Assembly (NCBI GenBank): GCA_003221985.1
Contig: QHUQ01000236.1
Location: forward strand, 1-6,189
DNA length: 6,189 nucleotides
DNA from: Gemmatimonadota bacterium
GTDB taxonomy: Bacteria > Gemmatimonadota > Gemmatimonadetes > Gemmatimonadales > GWC2-71-9
Reading direction: 5' to 3'
Positions 1-4,809 of the stretch are shown here, one piece after another. The notes under the pieces were generated by a model that ran no database searches, was not told where the DNA came from, and saw only the letters and a list, made by a program, of their open reading frames with translations. The translations under genes and the position numbers were made by a program. The number at the start of each line of letters is the position of its first letter. Within the stretch, counting starts at the first letter, position 1.

Positions 1-1
1 G

Positions 2-463
2 ATCATCGACGCCGAGTTTGCGATTCATGCCAGTCAGGGTCCGGTTACGATGGGTGACACCAAGGAGGGCACGTTTGCCATCCGCGTCGTGAAGGCGCTG
101 GACTCGCCCCCGGGCCGCATGGTGAATGCAAGCGGCGCCAGGGGAGAAAAGGGCATCTGGGGCAAGCGGTCCGAATGGGTGGACTATTACGGACGCGTGG
201 GAGATGAGGAGGTCGGCATAGCCGTCTTCGACCACCCGCACAACCCGCGCGCTCCCACGTATTGGCACGCCCGCGCGTACGGTCTGCTCGCGGCGAATCC
301 GTTCGGCGTCAGGCAGTTTACCGGCGACCGCAATCAGAACGGGAAGTATGCGATTCCCGCCGGTGAGGCGCTCGTGTTCCGCTACCGCGTGTTCATCCAT
401 CACGGAGATCCGTTGCAGGCCCAGGTCGCCGAGGCATACCGGCAATTCGCGGCGCAGAAATAG
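2..463 (+). CDS. DUF6807 / 'PmoA-like' family protein, 3' part
   Basis: The reading frame is open to the left edge, so this is the C-terminal 153 residues of a longer protein; the ATG at 50 is internal, because similar-looking coding sequence continues upstream of it. Recognisable stretches are GDTKEGTFAIR, then W-x-K-R-S-E-W-V-D-Y-Y-G, then FDHPHNPRAPTYWHARAYGL followed by L-A-A-N-P-F-G, and a closing IPAGEALVFRYRVFIHHGD. This pattern matches the DUF6807 family, often labelled 'methane oxygenase PmoA'. That label is almost certainly misleading, since the protein does not resemble the membrane subunit of particulate methane monooxygenase. The family has a beta-rich fold and commonly sits beside Gfo/Idh/MocA oxidoreductases, as here: the next gene starts 9 bases downstream. 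A role in carbohydrate or aromatic glycoside metabolism is inference from context. The family call is fairly firm; the biochemical function is unknown. Confidence 0.8.
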   Translation: MIDAEFAIHASQGPVTMGDTKEGTFAIRVVKALDSPPGRMVNASGARGEKGIWGKRSEWVDYYGRVGDEEVGIAVFDHPHNPRAPTYWHARAYGLLAANPFGVRQFTGDRNQNGKYAIPAGEALVFRYRVFIHHGDPLQAQVAEAYRQFAAQK

Positions 464-472
464 GTGCGACCG

Positions 473-1831
473 ATGTCATCCGAATCAGATGTGACGCGAC
501 GCGACTTTCTCAAGACCGCGGCAAGAACGACGGCGAGCGCGAGCGCGATCGGCGGCATCACGTTCCTCACCCGGCCGGAGCGCGTCTTCGGCGCCAACGA
601 TCGCGTACGCGTCGCCGTCTGTGGCCTCAAGAGTCGCGGGAAGGATCACCTGGACGCGTTTTCGCGCGTCCCGAACGTCGAGATTGCCGCCCTCTGTGAT
701 GTCGACGGCACGGTGCTCGACAGGCGCCGCGGGGAAGTCGGAGGCAGCCCGCGAACCTTCACCGATGTCCGCCGGCTGCTCGAGGATCAGTCGATCGATG
801 CGATTTCGATCGCCACGCCCAACCATTGGCACGCGCTGATGGCGATCTGGGCGTGCCAGGCGGGCAAGGACGTGTACCTCGAAAAGCCGTGTTCACACAA
901 CCTGTGGGAGGGACGCCAGCTCGTTCGTGCCGCCGAGAAGTACCGCCGCATCGTCCAGCACGGCACGCAGAGCCGCTCGGCACGGGCCCTGATCGACGCG
1001 ATCCAGCAGCTGCACGGGGGCACCTTTGGCGAGATCTATCTGGCACGGGGGCTGTGCTTCAAATGGCGCGACACGATTGGCCGGGCGCCGTCCGAACCCG
1101 TTCCCGCCGGGGTCGACTACGACCTCTGGACCGGGCCCGCGCCGTTGAAACCGTTTACACGCAATCGCTTTCATTACAACTGGCACTGGATCTGGGAGAC
1201 GGGAAACGGGGACCTGGGCAACCAGGCGATCCACCAGGTGGATGCCGCACGATGGGGGCTCGGTGTCGCGTTCCCGAACCGCGTGTCCGCCGTCGGAGGC
1301 CACTTCATGTTCGACGACGACCAGGAAACGCCCAACACGCTCAACTGCGTCTTCGAATTCGACCAGCCGGGCGGCCGCCGCAAGATTATGGAAGTCGAGG
1401 TTCGGCATTGGATCACGAACAATGAAGCCGGCATCCACGGCGGTCTGTCCAATCGCCACAACGCCATCGGCAACATTTTTTACGGATCGAACGGGTACCT
1501 CGCTGCGGGCAACGAAGACGACTTCAGCTATGAGAGCTGGTTGGGCCGCGACCGGAAGCCTGGTCCCCGCGGTCATTCGGACAACGATCACTTCGCCAAT
1601 TTCATCAAGTGCGTGCGCAGCCGAAAGAAGGAGGAGTTGAACGCCCCCATCGAGGAAGGACACATCTCCTGCGCGCTGGTCCATCTGGCGAATGCTTCCT
1701 ATCGTCTGGGCAGGGCGTTGCGCGTGGATCCTGACGGGGAACGGGTGGTCGGCGACGAAGAGGCCGATCGTCTGTTGTCCGGCCGGGACCGCGGATATCG
1801 GGCGCCGTTTGTCGTCCCTGACGAGGTCTAG
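473..1831 (+). CDS. Tat-exported Gfo/Idh/MocA family oxidoreductase
   Basis: A complete 452-residue protein. The N-terminus has a twin-arginine leader (TRRDFLKTA at residues 8-16, then an Ala/Ser/Gly-rich hydrophobic stretch to about residue 32), so it is probably folded with its cofactor and exported to the periplasm. A Rossmann NAD(P)-binding domain starts near residue 44; its turn reads V-A-V-C-G-L-K-S-R-G, a variant of the usual G-x-G-x-x-G. ATPNHWHA (114-121) and the family's E-K-P motif (137-139, in YLEKPCSHN) follow. The C-terminal domain has the active-site segment GNGDLGNQAIHQVDAARWGL (244-263), with His254 and Asp257 the likely catalytic pair. The usual chemistry is NAD(P)-dependent redox at a sugar or inositol carbon; the substrate cannot be read from sequence. 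I prefer ATG 473, which has AGGTG six bases upstream, over an in-frame GTG at 464 abutting the previous stop. It lies between the DUF6807 gene and a membrane protein, apparently in one operon. Confidence 0.92.
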   Translation: MSSESDVTRRDFLKTAARTTASASAIGGITFLTRPERVFGANDRVRVAVCGLKSRGKDHLDAFSRVPNVEIAALCDVDGTVLDRRRGEVGGSPRTFTDVRRLLEDQSIDAISIATPNHWHALMAIWACQAGKDVYLEKPCSHNLWEGRQLVRAAEKYRRIVQHGTQSRSARALIDAIQQLHGGTFGEIYLARGLCFKWRDTIGRAPSEPVPAGVDYDLWTGPAPLKPFTRNRFHYNWHWIWETGNGDLGNQAIHQVDAARWGLGVAFPNRVSAVGGHFMFDDDQETPNTLNCVFEFDQPGGRRKIMEVEVRHWITNNEAGIHGGLSNRHNAIGNIFYGSNGYLAAGNEDDFSYESWLGRDRKPGPRGHSDNDHFANFIKCVRSRKKEELNAPIEEGHISCALVHLANASYRLGRALRVDPDGERVVGDEEADRLLSGRDRGYRAPFVVPDEV

Positions 1832-1847
1832 ACATCTTCCAAAGCCA

Positions 1848-2996
1848 ATGTCGCAGCGAATGGAGCAAGGTTTCGCCGGTATGGGCCGGTTGCAGGCGTG
1901 GCGGACGCCGCGTCGTCTTCGAGGGGCGAGTCTGCTCGCCGCGCTGTGTGGCGCCATCCTGTTCGCCTGGTCCATGCGGCATGCGGGAACAACGGCAGTC
2001 GTCGACGGCTTCAGGCGCGTCGGTGGCGGAATCGTCATTGTCGTCGTGTTTGGCGGGGTACGCGCCCTCGTCCGAACAGCAGCGTGGCGCTTGTGCCTCG
2101 ATCCTGAAGACCATCTGGCGCTCCGATCGATGTTCACCGCGTACCTCGCGGGCGATGCCATCGGCAACGTCACGCCCTTTGGACTCATCGCCAGTGAGCC
2201 GTTCAAGATAGCCATGGTTCGCAGGCAGATCGCGCTGCCGGCCTCGGTGGCCTCGCTGACGGTGGAGAACCTGTTCTACAGCGCGACCGTCCTTGTGATG
2301 CTGGTGACTGGCACTGCCGCCCTGCTGCTGTCCTTCGCCCTGCCGCGTCCCCTCGAAATCATATGCCTGGCGGTGCTGTTGGTGGCACCGCTCGTGGGCC
2401 TTGCCGCGGTCTGGATCATCGCGACGCGCCGGCGAGTCGTGAGCGGCTCCATCGAGTGGCTGGTGCGCCATCGAATAGCTGCAGGCTACCTCAGCGAACG
2501 ATTGCCCCACATCCGGCAGGCCGGCGATCGCATCTTCGGCTTTGTGGCACGCCACCCCGGCAAGGTCATACCCCTGATCCTGCTCGAAGCGACCTACCAC
2601 GTCGCAGCCGTCGGAGAGATCTGGTTCGTTCTTGGTCTGATTACCGGCGTTCAGACGCGTGTGCTGACGGCGTTCGTGCTCGAGGCCGTCAATCGGACGA
2701 TTACGATTGCGTTTCAGTTCGTGCCGATGTGGCTCGGCGTCGACGAGGCAGGTACGGCCGCCGTGACGAGTGCGGTCAATCTGGGACCGGCGGCAGGCAT
2801 CAGCCTCGCCCTGGTCAGAAAGACACGCATCGTGATCTGGACCGTGATTGGATTCCTGCTCGTGGTGCACCGCGGGCTGTCGGCCGGCGCCGCCGCGCGT
2901 GAAGCTGACGTGCTCGCAGCAGTCAAACCTTCACCACGAAAACACGAAGGCCACGAAACACACGAAAACAACGCGTGCGACCAGCGGCCGGCATAG
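1848..2996 (+). CDS. Flippase-like integral membrane protein (LPG synthase TM / UPF0104 type) with repeat-derived tail
   Basis: 382 residues with about eight hydrophobic helices, e.g. around residues 26-43, 57-75, 140-162, 168-191, 245-270 and 328-342. The segment GNVTPFGLIASEPFKIAMVR, and later FVPMWLGVDEAGTAAV followed by L-A-L-V-R-K-T-R, are typical of the lysylphosphatidylglycerol-synthase transmembrane domain family. Members lacking the soluble synthase domain, as here, are treated as flippase-like proteins that may move lipids or lipid-linked glycans; the substrate is unknown. It begins 16 bases after the oxidoreductase stop and is probably co-transcribed. The start is uncertain: ATG 1848 lacks a clear ribosome site, while an in-frame ATG at 1881 has GGAGCAAGG ten bases upstream. 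The last 24 codons (from 2922) are not family-like: they read through CACGAA repeats (K-H-E-G-H-E-T-H-E) and stop in the loop of a repeat hairpin. The 98 bases encoding the last helix are duplicated in inverted orientation at 3261-3358. Confidence 0.82.
   Translation: MSQRMEQGFAGMGRLQAWRTPRRLRGASLLAALCGAILFAWSMRHAGTTAVVDGFRRVGGGIVIVVVFGGVRALVRTAAWRLCLDPEDHLALRSMFTAYLAGDAIGNVTPFGLIASEPFKIAMVRRQIALPASVASLTVENLFYSATVLVMLVTGTAALLLSFALPRPLEIICLAVLLVAPLVGLAAVWIIATRRRVVSGSIEWLVRHRIAAGYLSERLPHIRQAGDRIFGFVARHPGKVIPLILLEATYHVAAVGEIWFVLGLITGVQTRVLTAFVLEAVNRTITIAFQFVPMWLGVDEAGTAAVTSAVNLGPAAGISLALVRKTRIVIWTVIGFLLVVHRGLSAGAAAREADVLAAVKPSPRKHEGHETHENNACDQRPA
2824..2921 (+). repeat. 98-bp perfect inverted repeat, left arm (source copy)
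   Basis: By base-by-base comparison, 2824-2921 is the exact reverse complement of 3261-3358, with no mismatch over 98 positions; identity ends at both sides (2823/3359 and 2922/3260 differ). This arm is in frame within the membrane-protein gene and encodes its last transmembrane helix (residues beginning T-R-I-V-I-W-T-V-I-G), so it is the probable original. Confidence 0.97.
2930..2971 (+). repeat. CACGAA short tandem repeat ('HEGHETHE'-encoding)
   Basis: CACGAA occurs at 2935, 2943, 2952 and 2961 (spacings 8, 9 and 9) in the context TTCACCACGAAAACACGAAG. The plus-strand frame of the membrane protein reads it as K-H-E-G-H-E-T-H-E. The same kind of repeat lies inverted at 3154-3190. From general knowledge, this is an intergenic repeat type common in soil bacterial genomes that often leaks into predicted proteins. 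Confidence 0.85.
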
Positions 2997-3111
2997 CCGG
3001 CCGTCGCGCTGACGGAAAAAGCCGCCGCAACACAAACATTCGAGGCCAGAGTTTGTGATTGCGCCGGCTTTTTCAGTCAGCGAGGCCCGCTTCGCGGGCC
3101 GGTCGCACGCG
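2972..3111. repeat. 140-bp quasi-palindromic compound hairpin element
   Basis: The ends are an 11-bp perfect terminal inverted repeat, CGCGTGCGACC (2972-2982) and GGTCGCACGCG (3101-3111). Inside each end is a small hairpin: 2985-3003 (8-bp stem, loop ATA) and 3084-3100 (7-bp stem GGCCCGC/GCGGGCC, loop TTC). In the centre is a long stem-loop, 3007-3082, whose left strand CGCTGACGGAAAAAGCC pairs with 3066-3082 with one mismatch and continues inward to CACAAAC/GTTTGTG around a 13-base loop. The two halves are diverged inverted copies of one unit. There is no coding capacity, no evident target-site duplication and no transposase nearby. It resembles a MITE or REP-type nested palindrome; whether it was ever mobile is unknown. 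Confidence 0.8.
3016..3073. terminator. Possible bidirectional terminator between convergent genes
   Basis: The central part of the compound palindrome has the layout AAAAA-GCCGCCGCAA, stem, loop, stem, TTGCGCCGGC-TTTTT, giving a GC-rich stem followed by a T-run on either strand. It lies between the plus-strand membrane-protein gene and the minus-strand secreted-protein gene, where a shared terminator is expected. The stem has one or two mismatches and a bulged A at 3058. The terminator role is inferred from shape and position only. Confidence 0.4.
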
Positions 3112-3115
3112 GTAC

Positions 3116-3140
3116 CTCTGCGTGCTCTGCGGGCTCTGCG
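3116..3140 (+). repeat. CTCTGCG 9-base periodic repeat
   Basis: CTCTGCG begins at 3116, 3125 and 3134, an exact 9-base period with variable dinucleotides between copies; on the other strand it reads CGCAGAG. It lies directly before the TTTTCGTG repeat, a pairing I recognise as recurrent in intergenic DNA of soil bacteria. No function is known to me. Confidence 0.75.
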
Positions 3141-3153
3141 TTAAAACGTTTTC

Positions 3154-3190
3154 TTTTCGTGTTTTCGTGTTTTCGTGATCTTCGCGGTTA
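3154..3190 (+). repeat. TTTTCGTG 8-base tandem repeat, inverted relative to 2930-2971
   Basis: TTTTCGTG occurs three times in tandem (3154, 3162 and 3170), followed by ATCTTCGCGGTTA. Its reverse complement (CACGAAAA, ending in A-A-C-C-G-C-G-A-A-G) matches the type of repeat at 2930-2971, so these two tracts bracket the 140-bp palindrome in opposite orientations. The following 70 bases (3191-3260) show neither repeat structure nor a recognisable gene on either strand. Confidence 0.8.
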
Positions 3191-3260
3191 GTGACCTCGC
3201 GGACTTCTGCTGCCCCGACCATCTCTTTGCGATCAACCGTCTACGACCTCTTCATTCCGA

Positions 3261-3358
3261 TGCTGCGAGCACGTCAGCTTCACGCGCGGCGGCGCCGGCC
3301 GACAGCCCGCGGTGCACCACGAGCAGGAATCCAATCACGGTCCAGATCACGATGCGTG
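3261..3358 (-). repeat. 98-bp perfect inverted repeat, right arm (copied end)
   Basis: This is the exact reverse complement of 2824-2921. Read on the minus strand it is a fragment of the membrane-protein gene detached from the rest of that gene. It overlaps the end of the minus-strand secreted-protein gene: the last three codons and the TGA stop (3347-3349) come from this arm. The arm boundary at 3358/3359 falls exactly on a codon boundary of that gene. The out-of-context copy is therefore probably the derived one. Confidence 0.97.
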
Positions 3359-4258
3359 CTTGGGTTCATTGAGACCCTGCACAAACAGCATGTCGCCGGT
3401 GACGGTGACCACGACCTCGCGCCGCGTCGCGAGCTCATACACCCCGGCATAGGTCGCGAGAAGTTCCGGGCTCAATCTGATCCCCGTGTCACCGGACATG
3501 TGCGTGGCATCGATCTCGTTTTCGCAGACGTCTTCGAGCAGGTCGGTATCCGGCGCCAGCAACCGCTCCCTTTTCATGGTGAACGGCCTGGTGAACACCT
3601 TTGGATCATCGATCGTCATTTCGAAGTCCATGTGGCCGAAGTCGCGACGCCGGAAGCGTTCCGTAATGCGAAGCGATTCGGTTTGCGGATGTCCGGCGCT
3701 GTCGAGCCAGCCCTTGTCGTTGAACCCCCCGCTGGTCACCACCAGCGTCTCCTCCTCCCACCGCCCGACCGAGTACCCCAGCCAGGCAGGATTGGGGTCC
3801 CTGGGGAGATCGCGGCCATCCATGAACACGGTTCGATGCGGGCTGTTGGGAGACTCGTACAGGATCATGATGAGCGCCGGCGTCTGGACGATCCTGGTCA
3901 AGTTGAGAAAATTATGGAACGGGACACTGACGGGCAGGCATCGCGCGAGGGGACTGTCCTTTCGGGAATCCCGCACGCGCCGCAGGAACAGCGCCTCGGC
4001 CCAGGGCTGAATGTCCTCGGGTTTGAGATCCTGAGCGATGTTGAAGCGGTAGAGAGGGCCGGCGCCTCTCCAGACGCCGGTCAGATCCGGCTTGCCGTCC
4101 GCGGTCCGAGGCGCGGGCGCGGCCATGTTGGGCCTGCCGTCGGGCAGGCGCGGGGTTCCCGGAGTGGGGTACTTGAGCCACTGTGCGGAGGCGGTCGTCG
4201 ACAGAAGCGACGCCAAAACGGCCAGGGCGGCCGCACTGGACAGACCAATCGTTCTCAT
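3347..4258 (-). CDS. Secreted protein of unknown function, C-terminally truncated at the inverted repeat
   Basis: 303 residues. I chose the Met at 4258 because GGAGGAGG lies five bases upstream and the protein then begins with a clean Sec signal peptide (M-R-T-I-G-L, an Ala/Leu core, TTASA|QW, cleavage near 25/26). The mature part has W-L-K-Y-P-T-P-G-T-P-R, then ADGKPDLTGVW, LARCLPVSVP, RIVQTPALIMILYE, FMDGRDLPRDPNPAWLGYSV, FNDKGWLDSAGHPQTESLRI and RFRRRDFGHMDFEMTIDDPK. I recognise these as a periplasmic family abundant in Acidobacteriota, with no established function that I know of. Near residue 270 a second module starts (YAGVYEL ... VVVTVTGDMLFVQGLNEPK). In relatives this module normally continues with a P-L-x-x-x-S-E-T-x-F type stretch, but here the sequence switches to the inverted-repeat arm, adds H-A-S and stops. 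Roughly 30-50 residues are probably missing; that estimate rests on recall of the family, not an alignment. Confidence 0.82.
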   Translation of the reverse strand: MRTIGLSSAAALAVLASLLSTTASAQWLKYPTPGTPRLPDGRPNMAAPAPRTADGKPDLTGVWRGAGPLYRFNIAQDLKPEDIQPWAEALFLRRVRDSRKDSPLARCLPVSVPFHNFLNLTRIVQTPALIMILYESPNSPHRTVFMDGRDLPRDPNPAWLGYSVGRWEEETLVVTSGGFNDKGWLDSAGHPQTESLRITERFRRRDFGHMDFEMTIDDPKVFTRPFTMKRERLLAPDTDLLEDVCENEIDATHMSGDTGIRLSPELLATYAGVYELATRREVVVTVTGDMLFVQGLNEPKHAS

Positions 4259-4263
4259 GGGGC

Positions 4264-4271
4264 CCTCCTCC
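4264..4271 (-). promoter_or_regulatory. Strong ribosome binding site for the secreted-protein gene
   Basis: GGAGGAGG on the minus strand, five bases before the ATG at 4258. It decides the start against an in-frame ATG at 4279, which would place this site inside the coding region and add seven residues before the signal peptide. Confidence 0.75.
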
Positions 4272-4281
4272 AGGAGCAACG

Positions 4282-4287
4282 ATTATA
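4282..4287 (-). promoter_or_regulatory. Candidate -10 element (TATAAT)
   Basis: The minus strand reads TATAAT here, in an otherwise GC-rich region, about 24 bases upstream of the ATG at 4258. Transcription starting near 4275 would leave a short leader that still contains the GGAGGAGG site. No convincing -35 hexamer lies at 16-18 bases, so this is a weak prediction based on one perfect hexamer in a plausible place. It would allow expression independent of the upstream 96-residue gene. Confidence 0.35.
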
Positions 4288-4346
4288 TCCACGCAGATGA
4301 ACAAAGAGGCCACATGTTTCGAGGTCCGTGCCGGGCCTGGCGTCGG

Positions 4347-4637
4347 TTACCACCCGAGCCAATAGACGGGCGCAAGTGCTGCGAGTGCAGCGCCGGCTTG
4401 CACTGCGAGGATCCGCAGCGCCGTTCCCGGAGCCCGCCGCAACCACTTGACCGCGTGGAACGCGACGACCGGTACCTGTCCGGCCATGAGCAGCTGCCAG
4501 ATATGGGCAGCGGCACCTTCGTCGGTCTCGCGGGCAATGCCGGACATGGCAATGTGATACAGCACCGTGATGAGTGCTGCGATGGACATGGCGACTGGAA
4601 TGAAGGCGCTCGGCTGTCTAGCCGGTGAAACGTTCAT
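4347..4637 (-). CDS. Small three-helix membrane protein, unknown function
   Basis: 96 residues, ATG at 4637 with GGAGGG six bases upstream. There are three hydrophobic segments, at about residues 11-33, 46-64 and 73-94, separated by a polar loop (ARETDEGAAAHIWQLLMAGQ) and a basic loop (K-W-L-R-R-A-P). The stretch D-E-G-A-A-A-H-I-W-Q-L-L-M-A-G-Q-V-P looks like a conserved core; I recall similar small proteins in Acidobacteriota but know no function. The protein ends V-Y-W-L-G-W. It is upstream of, and co-oriented with, the secreted-protein gene, with an 88-base gap that contains a possible promoter, so co-transcription is possible but not required. A good ribosome site and a coherent membrane pattern support it as a real gene rather than a shadow frame. 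Confidence 0.72.
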   Translation of the reverse strand: MNVSPARQPSAFIPVAMSIAALITVLYHIAMSGIARETDEGAAAHIWQLLMAGQVPVVAFHAVKWLRRAPGTALRILAVQAGAALAALAPVYWLGW

Positions 4638-4643
4638 TCAGAA

Positions 4644-4649
4644 CCCTCC
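4644..4649 (-). promoter_or_regulatory. Ribosome binding site for the 96-residue membrane protein
   Basis: GGAGGG on the minus strand, six bases before ATG 4637. It fixes the start of this short gene. Confidence 0.65.
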
Positions 4650-4665
4650 GCGGTCACGGTCAGAT

Positions 4666-4807
4666 GTAGGGCGACCCTTTCAGGGTCGCCCGGGTGGCGA
4701 GCCTGAAAGGCTCGCCCTACGCGGGGCCGGCGCTATCGACGTAGGGCCCCGCTTCAGCGGGGCCGGCAATATCGCGGGGGCCGGCACCCCTCAAAGCGGT
4801 GCCCTAC
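4666..4807. repeat. Cluster of four REP-like hairpins with shared ends and covarying stems
   Basis: Hairpin A, 4669-4691: perfect 10-bp stem GGGCGACCCT/AGGGTCGCCC, loop TTC. Hairpin B, 4696-4716: perfect 9-bp stem GGCGAGCCT/AGGCTCGCC, loop GAA. A and B are enclosed by GTAGGGCGA (4666-4674) and TCGCCCTAC (4712-4720), so 4666-4720 is itself quasi-palindromic. Hairpin C, 4745-4764: GGCCCCGC/GCGGGGCC around TTCA, preceded by GTAG. Hairpin D, 4783-4803: GGCACC/GGTGCC around a CCTCAAAGC loop, followed by CTAC. Ends and loops are conserved while stems differ but keep their pairing. The cluster fills the gap between two divergent reading frames and marks the place where the amidohydrolase loses its N-terminal domain. 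One plus-strand frame stays open through all four hairpins. Confidence 0.88.
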
Positions 4808-4809
4808 GA

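Noticed and set aside
464..472. GTG 464 as the oxidoreductase start
   Set aside because: It abuts the previous stop with no separate ribosome site; ATG 473 has AGGTG six bases upstream and gives a standard twin-arginine leader.
893..2215. Long minus-strand open frame (440 residues) across the oxidoreductase and membrane-protein genes
   Set aside because: It is antisense to two recognisable genes and crosses their junction, with no family motifs; long shadow frames are expected in GC-rich DNA.
1605..2870. Minus-strand open frame (421 residues), His/Arg/Asp-rich
   Set aside because: It is antisense to the membrane-protein gene, with low-complexity polar composition and no domain pattern.
2972..3111. 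Integron attC site or insertion sequence
   Set aside because: There is no integrase or transposase frame, no clear target-site duplication, and the GTTRRRY-type core expected of attC is not evident at the ends.
3175..3372. Small plus-strand open frame sharing 30-odd residues with a minus-strand frame at 2714-2971
   Set aside because: The shared peptide is only the antisense translation of the 98-bp inverted repeat, not a duplicated gene.
3191..4300. Plus-strand open frame (369 residues) opposite the secreted-protein gene
   Set aside because: The minus strand encodes a coherent signal peptide and family motifs with a strong ribosome site; the plus-strand frame starts in repeat DNA and has none of these.
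4666..4807. CRISPR array
   Set aside because: The units are hairpins with differing stems and irregular spacing; there is no constant repeat with unique spacers and no cas gene.
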